Origin: Isochrysis galbana
Lineage: Eukaryota; Haptophyta; Isochrysidales; Isochrysidaceae
NCBI GenBank assembly: GCA_018136815.1
Contig: CM030936.1
Span: 1,285,694-1,349,693, forward strand
DNA length: 64,000 bases
Direction of reading: 5' to 3'
Both the position numbers and the translations under genes were made by a program. The notes beneath the pieces are model-generated. The model was not told the DNA's origin, did not search any database, and saw nothing but the letters and a program-made list of their open reading frames with translations. Below are positions 18,776 to 29,599 of this stretch, piece after piece (the first letter of the stretch is position 1; each line of letters begins with the position of its first letter).

Positions 18776-20269
18776 ATGCTGTGCGCCGCCCTGGCGGGGC
18801 TCTCCTTCTCCTCTCCTCTGCTGTGCCCTACGGCGCACAGCGTGCGTTGTGCTGCCCAGCTGAACTGGCTGGGCGGCGCCACCTCCCTCAGCCCCGAGGC
18901 CGCGCTCGCCCGCAAGCGGGAGGAGAGCCTGATCGAGTGGCTGCAAGCGAATGGCGTCTACCTGAGCCCTCAGTCGACGTGGGGCCGTGCGGGCCACCCT
19001 CTGCGCGTCGAGAGCGATACGGTGGACGACTTTGAGCCGTCGGGGCGGGGACTGATTGCACGCCGACCCATTATTCAGAACGAGCCGCTACTCGAGATAC
19101 CTACCAAGCTCGTGATGACCAAGGAGAAGGCGAAGCACATTCTGGGGGAGAGAGTCGTGCCAGAAGAGATGGGGGAGTACATTGCACTGGCGCTGCTGCT
19201 GCTGCACGAGCGAAGTAGGGGGGGCGACTCCTTCTTCGCCCCGTACATCGGCGTCCTGCCCGACGTCGAAGAGGTTGGGCCTAGCTACGCGTGGCAAGAG
19301 GACGAGCTTGCGCTGCTACAAGGGTCGGGAGCGCTCATCGCCACGCGCTCGTTCCAGGAAAAGCTGCGCAAGGAGTACGCGGCGGTGCAAGAGAGTACGC
19401 TCTCCCGTCACCCCGATCTGTTCCCGCCAGATTCCACCACTTTTGAGGATTTCCGGTGGGCCATGGCCATGCTCTTTTCGCGTGGCGTCGACCTACGCGA
19501 CGAGGATGCTGGCACTGGCCAGCTCGGCCTTGTGCCATACGCTGACCTGCTCAACCACTCGCCCTACTCGTCCTCAAACTTCAACCTGAACTCGATACCC
19601 TTCTCCAAGGATAAGGAGGTCGTGCTGTACGCCGACCGGCCGTACGCCGTCAATGATCAGGTTGGTGGCGCGCATGCACGCCCGCTGCTTCTAGCCTTCT
19701 GCTTGACCCTTGTTAGTCGCCGTCCTTGTGCGCAGGTGCTCATCACATACGGCCAGAAGAGCAATGCTGAGCTGCTCCTGCTCTATGGTTTTGTCATTGA
19801 CCGTAACCGCTTTGATGAGGTCGAGCTGCGAGTCTCACTAGCCGAGGACGACCCGCGCTACGACGAGAAGGTAGAGTTTCTCCGCTCCGTTGGCCTCACA
19901 CCCACGCAAGCCTTCCCTCTGCTGATCGACCGCTACTCGAATGAGCTCGTCCAGTTCCTCCGCCTTTGCTGCGCCACGCTGGCGGACGGCCCCCTCGGTT
20001 CGCTGCGCTTCAACGACCCGATCTCCGTGTCCAACGAGGTTGCCGTCTTCGAGGCATTGCGCGAAGGCTGCAATCTCGCGCTCGAGCAGTATCCTGAAAC
20101 GGAAGAGGAGGATGCCAAGCTCATGGAGAACTCGCAGATGTTCGCCGTGTTGTCGCGCAGGCAGCGCATGGCGGTGAAGCTGCGACGCAACGAAAAGCGC
20201 ATACTAAAACGGACGATCCGCGTGTGCGATTCGGAAATTGCCGAGCTTGAGGCAGCAACACGGCGTTAA
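18776..20269 (+). CDS. SET-domain protein lysine methyltransferase, Rubisco LSMT type
   Basis: The ATG is in a strong context (ccaccATG) right after a CT tract. The open frame is 497 codons, but 19661-19735 (75 nt, CAG|GTTGGT..GCGCAG|GTGCTC) is very probably an in-frame intron. Removing it restores AVNDQ-VLITYGQKSNAELLLLYGF, the normal LSMT motif, and gives 472 residues. The SET parts are GRGLIARRPI, the insert region, ADLLNHSP (N260-H261) and YG..SN.ELLLLYGF. The C-terminal half (DEVELRVSL, EFLRSVGL, LVQFLRLCCATL) fits the Rubisco-LSMT substrate-binding domain. The leader MLCAALAGLSFSSPLLCP is signal-like, so a plastid location is plausible. Substrates in this family include the Rubisco large subunit and fructose-bisphosphate aldolase; which applies here is unknown. 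Confidence 0.85.
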   Translation: MLCAALAGLSFSSPLLCPTAHSVRCAAQLNWLGGATSLSPEAALARKREESLIEWLQANGVYLSPQSTWGRAGHPLRVESDTVDDFEPSGRGLIARRPIIQNEPLLEIPTKLVMTKEKAKHILGERVVPEEMGEYIALALLLLHERSRGGDSFFAPYIGVLPDVEEVGPSYAWQEDELALLQGSGALIATRSFQEKLRKEYAAVQESTLSRHPDLFPPDSTTFEDFRWAMAMLFSRGVDLRDEDAGTGQLGLVPYADLLNHSPYSSSNFNLNSIPFSKDKEVVLYADRPYAVNDQVGGAHARPLLLAFCLTLVSRRPCAQVLITYGQKSNAELLLLYGFVIDRNRFDEVELRVSLAEDDPRYDEKVEFLRSVGLTPTQAFPLLIDRYSNELVQFLRLCCATLADGPLGSLRFNDPISVSNEVAVFEALREGCNLALEQYPETEEEDAKLMENSQMFAVLSRRQRMAVKLRRNEKRILKRTIRVCDSEIAELEAATRR

Positions 20270-20839
20270 TTTGCCACGGGTGATGACAGGATGTGGTGGC
20301 AGGATGAGCGTAGTGGTGTATGGACGCAGGTCGCGTCCTGGGGTTTCTACTTTTATTTCCGCCGGCAGGGTGCCCGTGCACATATGCACAGGGCACTGCA
20401 CTCATGGGACAAAGCGATTGTTCTTTTGGACAAGTGACCTCGAGCCGCCGTGACATGTGGTGTTGGGCACTTGTCATCTGGCTATGTAGCTCTTTGTAAG
20501 TCTTTGTATACCAGCGATTGACGGTCAGACATCAGACATCAGGAGTAGATATGGTGGCAGGGGAGTTGCCCGCTATCCGTTGTCGTTGCCTTGCTGTTGC
20601 ATAAAAATCTTAATATTGCCTCGCACGTGGCCTTAGGTCAACTACTTTGGCAAACGTCTTGGAGAAGAGGAAGAGGCCGGGCCCGACCCTCGCGTTACAC
20701 GTGCGCGAGGGCGTGGTACTACGGCGGTATAGGGCCCTGGCCCTGAGGCTTTCCCTATGGGAGGTGTGTGGTGTGTGGCTGGAGTGGAGGAGGAAAGTGG
20801 TGTGGTGCCTGTGTTGCAGCATGGTTGTCAATCAGCATG

Positions 20840-21850
20840 GCCTCAACTATCGTTGAAACGAAAACAAACGATAGGGTCATGGAGCGCGCCACGCTCCCCT
20901 CTCCCCTCCTCTCTCTCCGCCCACACCCCACCGCGCTGGCCGACCAAGTGATGGCCGACACGCCCCGCAGCCGCAGCGACCTCCAGTCAGGGCCATGCCT
21001 GACCAGGTACCCGCGAGCCACGGCACGAGCCGAGACCCCAGAGCCCCACAGACAGCACACCAGCACAACACCACACAACACACCAGCACAACACAACCAG
21101 CACAACCGAGCCCACGCACACCCAGAGCCTCGAAGCACAGTCTGCCATAAGGAAAGCCTCCGGGCTGGGCCCCTACAACGCCGCGGCACTGACCACGTGC
21201 ACAAGCACGAGGCACAGACCCGACCGGTCAGTCAGACCAACATCACACCCTCCCTGGAGACATGCAGCCCCAGCTGCAAGTCACAGCAACCGGGCTCCTA
21301 TGCGCATGCGCATGAACCAAGAGGAGCACATGGAGCACCACACGCTCGCCCCATCCCGGCCACGCGTGACACGCGCGGTCGGGGCGGAACACGTGAGACG
21401 CACAGGCGGCCAAGCGAAACACTCTCACCCCCTCAGTCAACAGTCCACTCAAAAACAACAACACAACAGAGGCAAGAGGCCTCGCCACAGCGCAAGGTGG
21501 AAGGGGCCTTTGGGTGCCCCACACCTAGACGACCCCCGAGCGCGATGCACCGCCAAACAGCTAGGAGGCTAACCCGACACCTCCCGCCCTGCAAACCCAC
21601 AAAGACAACCCCCCCAGCCCCAAGAGCAAGAGGGGATGAGCAAGAAGAAGGATACGACTACCAGACGGATTTCTCACAAATCATTATGACCTTCACCTCC
21701 ACGGACCGAGGCATCAACATCAAGGATGAGGAGGCTTTCAGCGCAATTGTGGCGCATCTCAACAAACTCGAGGGCGTAGACCTTGAGCTGGAATTCCTCG
21801 CCAAGAGCTCGGCGGGCAAGAGGGTGCAACTCGAGGTTCCTTTTTTTTGT
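20840..21850 (+). mobile_element. LINE 5' region with ORF1-like frame
   Basis: It begins with ctcaactatcgttgaaac..aacgatagggtcatggagcgcgc, the same leader and start context as the LINE at 7887 (minus) and the fragment at 37818. The frame from ATG 20879 is about 330 codons, rich in Pro, Thr, His and Arg, and ends in a more ordered segment (DFSQIIMTFTSTDRG, EAFSAIVAHLNKLEGVDLELEF). That fits a LINE ORF1-like N-terminal protein but shows no named domain. It stops near a T-rich stretch (21838-21850). The copy is truncated. Confidence 0.5.
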
Positions 21851-22333
21851 CACGCCCCTCCCGGCTTTTTAGGTATATAATTTCTACTGACCCCTAACTT
21901 CGCCCCTAACTCGGGGGTTGACCGCGCGCAAACAAACATAAACACGGGGGCGCAGCGCGCGCAGCAGCAGGTGCAACCGCGCAAGCTCCGAGTCGGCCGT
22001 GGTGCCCGCGCCGAAGAGCAACTCCACACTTGGCCGTGCAGCTCCTTGTGCGCGCGCACTCGCGGCAAGTAACAGTCAGTGGGTGCGTGAGTGCGTGGGT
22101 GCACAGAAGTACACAGTACCGGCAATGTGGTGTTAACCCGCTGCTGGTACCAACACCTGCAGATTGAGGTGTTAACGCATGTGCCACACCTAGCCAATGG
22201 AGGTGTTAACGCAAAGTGGGTCAACACCGGGTAAACGTGAACCCATACACCCTGCACGGAGGAAGGGCCGCACCTGGGCCTGGGCCTTCTGGACTGGGAC
22301 AACCATGTGAAAGCAAGCCAAATGGATACTCAA

Positions 22334-22776
22334 TTACTTAGACGCAAGACAAGCCCAATGGAAGGAAACAAATTCTAGACGCGTGGTTTTGCCGCACGCG
22401 CCTGGGTAGGGCGGCAGTCGCCTCCAGAGGAGGTTAATCATCTCTCGTGCCTCCGGGTCGTCCAACACCTCCAGCGGTATCTTGGCTTCTATCTCCGTCG
22501 CCCGTCTGGGAGGGGCGATTGCGAAGGTCGCTACCACTGGGTGGTGATCGGATGCCGCCATGCCCGTGAAAAGTTTAAGATCTATGTACGCCTTGTACCA
22601 TCTCCACGTGGAGTGCAGTATTCCGCCGCGTATATGCGGTCTATCCTAGTGTAGGTCTGATGTCCGCATCTCGTGTATTGGCCTTTGAGGCCCGGATAGC
22701 GTGGACTCGAGGAGAGAACGTGAGTGAGGACGTGCTGGGGTGAGCGGGGTCGGTGCGTGCACTGGGGGGAGGACAA
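22334..22776 (-). mobile_element. LINE fragment: AP-endonuclease C-terminal half
   Basis: On the minus strand the order is RIDRIYAAEY, then (after a frame change) MAASDHHPVVATFAI. These are the late motifs RIDxIY and SDHxPV of the APE-type endonuclease of non-LTR retrotransposons, followed by the start of the linker (REMINLLWRRL). The frameshift shows it is a relic. The 5' endonuclease half is missing. Confidence 0.75.
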
Positions 22777-22990
22777 ATAATATCGAGGGATACCGTGACG
22801 GAAAAGTTGTGTCCAATTAGCTAGTGGAGTTGGCTAGGATACAACATTAATTATTTAATATAGACCCCATGAGCATGAGCTCCCACAATTTTTACTGAAA
22901 GGTTGGTGTTGGGATAGGCATGGCTATCATGTCTGCGTTAGCTTGTGCGTCGCTCACTCGCTTCATCCCATTAGCGTCTGACGGCGGCTC

Positions 22991-25900
22991 TTATCTGCTC
23001 ATCTGCATGGAAAATGCGTCGCGCGAGAAGGAGATATGTGCCCTCTCCCTCTCTGTAAGGGGCGGGTGGAATCGCTTCGTCTCCTTAGTCACAGGGATGC
23101 CCATCGCTCTTTTGTCCGCTTCACGCACAGGTCCCGCGGCAAAGTCGAGCGACCGGATGAGGGCGTGCGATTGCGAGCGTGCCGCCGTGGTAGAACAGAG
23201 CGCGGTGTTGCCGGGTGAGTTGGCAAGGCGCGTGGACGACCACTTCTCGGGGCGGCGCTCGCGTAGCGAGTTCTCAAAGGCGGCAATGCCGTCAATGGTG
23301 GACTCGTGCATGAATATCGAGGGCTCTTCGGCCACATGGTTCCCTGAGGTGAGTTTGTACTTACCGCGGTACAGCTTCTTTAGCGACTTTTTCCGCGGCG
23401 GGTCGAGAAGCGCGCCGTGGAGTCGTTCTTGCTGCGTTACCTTGTCTCGCGACTTGAGGGACACGCGCAGCGTTGGGTCGTCGACGACCACCTTGCTGGA
23501 CCACAGCTCCATCGAGCCCTCCTTCATCTCGCGTCGTTCCGCGATGATTTGCTCCTCTGTCTGCTGAAAGACGGACGGCCCAGGGTAGCCGACCTCAAGA
23601 TATTTCCGATTGGAGGGTAGCGCGTTGAACGGGGGCTTTTCAGTCGCCTCAAGCTGCCGGCTGAACTCGCGCGCCCTGATGTCTGCCTCGTACTGATTGA
23701 GCCCCCACGGCTGCTCGAGATCGAGCACGCGCGTCTCCGACGGTTGCAGCATCTCGAATTGTGAGCGCCTCCCATCGCGCAGGTACATTTTGCGCTGCGA
23801 GTTATCCCACGGCTTCTGCTTGGGCGGCGGCGGCGCGCGGACCTCCGCCTCGCCCATTGAGTCGGCGTTGAGGTAATCCGCAGCGTAGGTGTGGTGTACG
23901 CCCTGACCGTGCGCGCCAAGACCCCGCTGCTGGCCCATCTCAGCCAACTTCTTCTGTAAATAGGCCTTTTGCATCTCGGTAGGGTTCAGGCGTTGGCCCG
24001 AATAGGTGCCGACAATTTGGCCGCCCATCTGCGCACGCACCGCCTGGATAGACTCAAGGTACCAGTCTGGCAGCGGCTCCCTCTCCACCGGCGCCGGAAG
24101 CGCCTCGATGTTCTTCTGGATGTAGTCAATAGACGGCCTTTCCGCGCGCTCGCGGAGGGCGCGGAGGTAGACCGGGTTGCGTGCGTCCGTTGGCGCCTTG
24201 CGGCACTCGTGGGCACGCCCAACGATAGTGCGCGCACCCACGATGCCTACTTCGCCCGGCTGCACGCTCAGGCTTGCGGTTCGCTCAGCGATCTGAGTGG
24301 GCGCCTGCACTGCCTCCTTGGCAGTCGGCACGCCCTCACGGTCACGCCGCGTGATAGCGTCGCTGTACTTCTTGTCGAGCTGCAACAGATCGGCGGCAAG
24401 CGGGAAAGCCTCGTGCTTATGTGCCACTCGCAAAGTGGGCGCACCAAGCAGCTTGGCGAGTGTTAGCACTGCATCGCGACAGCCGTCCGTGACGCGCAAG
24501 TGCTGGTAAATCTCGGGGCGTAGGATCAGGCTAGGTAGCGGCATCTTGAGCTTCATCAGCTTGGTCGGCAGCTCAAATGTGTTGTAGAGGCGGTGCGGAA
24601 AAGTCATCCGACTGTCCATCAACGTGAAGGCGGTCTTGGAATTGGGCTCGGTTCGCTCAAGCAGGATCGAGAGCCGCGCCATCCCGTTGGCTGGCAGCCC
24701 ACCCTCACCGTACACCGGTGGCTTACCCTCCAAAAGGAAGAGGCGTGTTGCCCCGTCAACGAGCTGCACACCGGTGATCACATCGAGCGCGTCCTCGCCC
24801 GTATCTTTGTAGTTCTCCCAGTTGGCTGCTGAAGTGAGGCCACACGCTGAGTTGACGTCCTGGATTGTGCCGAGGATCGCTCGCAGCGCCTGCGTGTCCT
24901 TGTATCCAATCAGCGTTACGATGCGCGAGGTGGGCGCTTGCACTTGCGATGCGAGCGTCTCCTCGGACTCGGGCGGAAGCTCGGCGGCCATCTCGATCTG
25001 CAGCGTCACCTGGCAGCACGACTCGACGTAGAGACCCGCAAAATACTCGACATCCTCCTCTTCGGGCTCCGGCCGCGTGCGCGGCCGCTCGCACGGCTGC
25101 ACGTCGAGGCAGAGCGTGAGCCGCCTATTGGGCGCGCTCCGAATGCCAGCTGGCGCGTACGACGCGCGGTCCGTCGGCATGCGCCCAACCATCTCGCCCA
25201 GCCGGTACCGTGCCACTCCGAAGGGCGGGTGACGAGAAGCGGGGGCGTTGGGGTCCGGCTCGCTCTTCGCCGGTGCCTCCGCCTCGGGTGGTCCACCTTC
25301 CTCCACGCCCTCCCCGTCAGCCCCCTCGTCGCTCGGTGCCTCGCGTGGTGACGGCGGCGCCAGCTGCTTGGGGTCGCGATCGCGCAGCTCCACGACGATG
25401 CCCTCCTCACGAAGCAGCCGACGAACGTTGTCCTCATCGAGGTCACCCATTAGAAATATGGTGCGCTCGTTCTCCCATGCGATCTCCTCCGCGTGCGCCC
25501 GCGGTGCCGTCACGCCCGTTTGGCCGAGCATGCGCCACACCACGCGAACAGGGGCGCAACGCTCAGAGAGCTCAACAAATGGCGCCTTGAAGGGGGTGCC
25601 CGAGTAGGCGGCTGGCAGGCCATCGGCGCGCAACACGGAGACGGCAACCGGGTTAAGCTCGCGCGCAAGTTCGTCGGAGAGGAAGGGCAGGCTTGAGCTG
25701 ACACTCACCTCCACCGCGCTGACCAGTGGCAGCGCCACCTCAGGCAGCCGCTCGCCGGCACCGCTCGAGCTGAAACGCGTGCTGAGCCGCGGCCAGCCAA
25801 AGAGCAGCGGGGCCAGGTCGATTGGAAGGGCAAAATGTCTCTCAGTCTCAGCTGATCCTTCAAGCCGGCGGCACAGCTCGAGCTCCACCCGCCCCTGCCT

Positions 25901-26224
25901 CTCTACCAGCCAGCGAACAAGCGGCGCCTCGACAAACACCGCTGCCTCGCTCGCCACTGCTGCTCCGTCCGACTGGGCGTGTGCGAGCTCGATGAAGTCG
26001 GCCTCGCCGAATCGTAGCCGAAAAAAAGTGCCATTGACCGTCGGCCGCGCCGGCTGTGCCTCCTCCCCCTCCTCCACCTCACGAGGAGTTTGGTGCGTGG
26101 TCTCAGCCGGAGGAGAGAGGGAGAAGCTCCATGTGAGTGTGGCGGTGTGCGGCGTGGGGCGGGGCGTTGAGGCGATGGAAGGGGGGCTGGAGGCTGGCGC
26201 GGGAGGAGCGACTTTGGGAGGCAT
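22991..26224 (-). CDS. CFAP92-like (DUF4550-type) flagellar protein
   Basis: Single-exon ORF of 1077 residues from ATG 26224 (MPPKVAPPAP); the codon before it is TTG. The N-terminus has an entry resembling DUF4550 (GTFFRLRFGEADF, ALPIDLAPLLFGW). Then come VSSSLPFLSDELARELNPVAV (about 178-200), a C2-like stretch (FLMGDLDEDNVRRLLREEGIVVELRDRD), and the block TGEDALDVITGVQLVDGATRLFLLEG (about 475-500) with MTFPHRLYNTFEL. This order is what I remember of CFAP92/KIAA1257, a cilia- and flagella-associated protein. The final 300 residues (YAADYLNADSMGE, NALPSNRKYLEVGYPGPSVF, SIFMHESTIDGIAAFENSLRERRPEKW) look like conserved flagellar-protein sequence. A (CT)n tract on the sense strand lies just before the start. 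The molecular role is unknown. Confidence 0.65.
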   Translation of the reverse strand: MPPKVAPPAPASSPPSIASTPRPTPHTATLTWSFSLSPPAETTHQTPREVEEGEEAQPARPTVNGTFFRLRFGEADFIELAHAQSDGAAVASEAAVFVEAPLVRWLVERQGRVELELCRRLEGSAETERHFALPIDLAPLLFGWPRLSTRFSSSGAGERLPEVALPLVSAVEVSVSSSLPFLSDELARELNPVAVSVLRADGLPAAYSGTPFKAPFVELSERCAPVRVVWRMLGQTGVTAPRAHAEEIAWENERTIFLMGDLDEDNVRRLLREEGIVVELRDRDPKQLAPPSPREAPSDEGADGEGVEEGGPPEAEAPAKSEPDPNAPASRHPPFGVARYRLGEMVGRMPTDRASYAPAGIRSAPNRRLTLCLDVQPCERPRTRPEPEEEDVEYFAGLYVESCCQVTLQIEMAAELPPESEETLASQVQAPTSRIVTLIGYKDTQALRAILGTIQDVNSACGLTSAANWENYKDTGEDALDVITGVQLVDGATRLFLLEGKPPVYGEGGLPANGMARLSILLERTEPNSKTAFTLMDSRMTFPHRLYNTFELPTKLMKLKMPLPSLILRPEIYQHLRVTDGCRDAVLTLAKLLGAPTLRVAHKHEAFPLAADLLQLDKKYSDAITRRDREGVPTAKEAVQAPTQIAERTASLSVQPGEVGIVGARTIVGRAHECRKAPTDARNPVYLRALRERAERPSIDYIQKNIEALPAPVEREPLPDWYLESIQAVRAQMGGQIVGTYSGQRLNPTEMQKAYLQKKLAEMGQQRGLGAHGQGVHHTYAADYLNADSMGEAEVRAPPPPKQKPWDNSQRKMYLRDGRRSQFEMLQPSETRVLDLEQPWGLNQYEADIRAREFSRQLEATEKPPFNALPSNRKYLEVGYPGPSVFQQTEEQIIAERREMKEGSMELWSSKVVVDDPTLRVSLKSRDKVTQQERLHGALLDPPRKKSLKKLYRGKYKLTSGNHVAEEPSIFMHESTIDGIAAFENSLRERRPEKWSSTRLANSPGNTALCSTTAARSQSHALIRSLDFAAGPVREADKRAMGIPVTKETKRFHPPLTERERAHISFSRDAFSMQMSR

Positions 26225-26227
26225 CAA

Positions 26228-26475
<248 letters not shown>

Positions 26476-26479
26476 GAAA

Positions 26480-26843
26480 GAGGGGAGAGAGAGAAGAGAG
26501 AGGGAGGTACTTTACTCAACAGGGGGTCCTGTCGGGGCTCTCTCTTCTTTCTCCTTCGCTCTGTCTTCCTCTTGGTGGGCACGCCTGGGTCCGTCCCACA
26601 TCTCTCTGATTTTCTCCCTTCTCTCAAAGGATTACTCCCTTCCTCTTGCGCTGAGTGTCCTGCATCGTCCTCGTCCTCTCTTCTCCTCCTCTAATATACT
26701 CCTCCTCTGTACCTCTATTCGCCCCTCCCCCTCCGCGGGTTCATTCCCTCGCTTGAAGAGACGACATTTTATTAAGTAATAGAGGCGCCCTTTTCCTCTC
26801 TCCTCGGGTGCACTCCCTTCCTCCATCCTCATGACTAGTGCGG

Positions 26844-26881
<38 letters not shown>

Positions 26882-27915
26882 AGAGGGTGCCAGCGACGTT
26901 GAGACGTTACGCTGGTACTCTACATGATTCAAAGTAAAAGAGTTCTCCAATATCTATCTCTCTACTTTCTACTTTCCACGTTCACGCAAAGACTCCCCAG
27001 TCCCCACAGTGTGTCCAGTGTTGGTGTTGGAGAGCAAAGAACCAAGAAAAGCGCATCGTTTTTATCTTTTTTCTACGAGGACCAAAAACAGGCCGGTTTT
27101 GCCATTTCCATTTTTCAACCCCTTCCGTTTTTGTCTCCGTATTGGGAGAGCCCTCTAGCACTACGCACTACACACCACACTATGCACGAGAGCCACACAC
27201 CAAGACGGTGCCCGGGGAGGACTCCCGGGGGCGGGGCTCGCGTAGACGAACGCAGAACACATGGAGGGAAGCAGCCAGCAGCCAGGAAAGCGACCAGGGC
27301 AAGCAGCCATGGAAGCAGCCATGGACCATGGAAGCAGCCATGGAATTTTTAATTTTTAACAATTTTTTATGTTTATATGGGCGGTCGCGCGGTCGCGGCG
27401 CGGCAAAGGAACGGGACTAGCGCTCACTCAAGACAGGACTCCCTGCCGCGGCAAGCGCAGGCACCCTTCCCCCTTATGCTTATGCCACCCAGCTCTTCAC
27501 TAACTTTCTACCTGCGCTAGCTGTAGCTGGAGCGCCCCTCCCTCCACACTCAGACAGCCCCCCACGCCAGGATCCTGTTCTGGTCTCGCAGGCAAGGGGG
27601 CCTAATGGGAGGGAAAGGAGCAACTCCTCAGAGAGGAGCTGTGGGGAAGGAGATGTGAGATGTCTGAGTGGGGGCGCTATACCCTTGCGCTAGGCATGTG
27701 GGCAGCGACGCCGCCTCAAGTCGCGTTCCGTCAAAAGAGGGCCAGGTTATTATTTTTTTTTCACCCAGATGTGCATGTTTTCTTTTTCAACCAGTCTCAA
27801 ATAACACTATTTAATGAAGCTAACCCAAAACACAGCAACCCCAGAGCTACTGAGTTTTCATCCTTTTCGTCTTTTTCTCGCACACCTCCTCGTCGATATT
27901 CTCGATGTCGTTCAG
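26480..27915. other. No supported gene; simple repeats
   Basis: Pyrimidine-rich then mixed sequence with a small (GA)n at 26847-26878 and short A/T-rich patches. Open frames have no domain. Confidence 0.5.
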
Positions 27916-27919
27916 GCGA

Positions 27920-28045
27920 GAAGCGCTCAATCACCATCACCCACCGCATGGAAAAAGCGTTCAATCACCATCAGCCTACACGTGGAACGCGTTCAATCGC
28001 CATCACCCCCACCGCATGGAAAAGCGTTCAATCGCGGAAGATCGT
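27920..28045. repeat. Tandem repeat, ~33-bp unit, about 3.5 copies
   Basis: The unit is cgttcaatcaccatcaccc plus accgcatggaaaaag, with variants. The units touch each other with no unique spacers. Confidence 0.75.
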
Positions 28046-28179
28046 GGGGATCATGAGGGTACCGCTATCCAACCCACTCGTTTGGCAAGAGGGTATGCTG
28101 GCGATGTCAGCCTGAACGAAGGGGTCCGATTTACCTGACTTTTTGTGACGTTTAGAGATCTCCCGAAAAAATCTTGTTC

Positions 28180-29450
28180 CACTCAAGCTCCAACCCCACC
28201 CAAGCTCCCACCCAAGCTCCAACCCACCCAAGTTCCAACTCCACCCAAGCTCTAACCCCACCGAAGCTCCAACCCACCCAACCCCACCGAAGCTCCAACC
28301 CACCCAAGCTCCAACCCCACCCAAGCTCCCGCACCCAAGCTCCAACCCCACTCAAGCTCCAACCCCACCCAAGCTCCAACCCCACCCGAGCTCCCGCACC
28401 CAAGCTCCAACCCCACCCAAGCTCCACCCAAGCTCCAACCCCAACCCCACCCAAGCTCCAACCCCACCCAAGCTCCCGCACCCAAGCTCCAACCCCACCC
28501 AAGCTCCAACCCAAGCTCCAACCCCACCCAAGCTCCAACCCCACCCAAGCTCCTTGGTGGCTGGGGCGAAGGTGTTGGTCGGAGGGTTGGAGCTTTTGGG
28601 AGTCGGAACTTGGGTGGGGTGGGGTTGGGAGTTGGGTGGGGTTGGGTGGGGTTGGGCCTTGAGTGGGGTTGGGTGGAGTTGGTCGGAGGAGCTTTTGGGA
28701 GTCGGAGCTTGGTTGGGTCGAGCTTGGGTTGGAGCTTGGGTGGGGCTGAAGCTCGGAAGCTTGGCTGGGGTGAAGGTGTTGGTCGGAGGGTTGGAGCTTT
28801 TGGGAGTCGGAGCTTGGGTGAGAGCCTGGGTTGGAGATTGGGTGGGGGTTGGAGCTTGGCTGGGGCGAAGGTGTTGGTCGGAGGAGGGAGTTGGAGCTTT
28901 TGGGAGTCGGAGCTTGGGTGGGGTTGGAGCTCGGGTGGGTTTGGAGCTTGGGTGGGTGGGGTTGGAGCTCGGAGCTCGGGTGGTTGGCTGGGGCGAAGGT
29001 GTTGGTCGGAGGTTGGAGAGTCGGAGCTTGAGTGGGGTTGGAGCTTGAGTGGAGTTTGGGCTGGTGGCTGGGGTGTTGGTCGGAGGGTTGGAGCTTTTGG
29101 GAGTCGGAGCTTGGGTGGGGTTAGAAGCTTGGGTTGGAGCTGGGGCGAAGGTGTTGGTCGATGAGTTGGAGCTTTTGGGAGTCGGAGCTTGAGTGGGGTT
29201 GGTGGAGTTGGAGCTTGGGTGGGGTTGGGTGTTGCCACCCAAGCTCCAACCCAAGGAAGTCGGTCGAAGATGTTGGTCGGAGTGTTGGTCAGAAGTGTTG
29301 GTCGGAGGTCACAAGTGTTGGAGCTTGAGGCTTGAGTGGAGTTGGAGCTTGAGTGGAGCGTGGTTGGAGCTTGGGTGGGGTGCTTGGGTGGAGTTGGAGC
29401 TTGGGTGGGGTGCTTGGGTGGGGTGCTTGGGTGGAGTTGGTGTTCAAGCT
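28180..29450. repeat. Strand-switching minisatellite (CCAAGCTCCAACCCCA / complement)
   Basis: From 28180 to about 28553 the + strand carries C-rich units ccaagctccaaccccac. From about 28555 to 29450 it carries the reverse complement, ttggagcttgggtgggg, mixed with a longer unit containing ctggggcgaaggtgttggtcgga. The two halves form a giant imperfect inverted repeat. Long frames on both strands (Pro/Thr/Ser- or Gly/Trp-rich) are repeat translations. Confidence 0.9.
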
Positions 29451-29599
29451 CATTAGACCTTCACTGTGCATATGGTATGGTTTCATTTCCTGTTGGTGGT
29501 CAATGTGGCTCGTATCCAAGAGCTCGAAAATAAACTGCGATTCGCAGTTCCAGATCCAAAGCTTGACATCACAGACCAACTCCGGCGGGACTACGACAT

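Noticed and set aside
27920..28045. CRISPR-like array
   Set aside because: Units of about 33 bp are directly contiguous with no unique spacers, and the genome is eukaryotic.
28252..29254. 328- and 300-codon Pro/Thr/Ser-rich ORFs
   Set aside because: Open in more than one frame and strand because the minisatellite unit lacks stops; no start context or splice structure.
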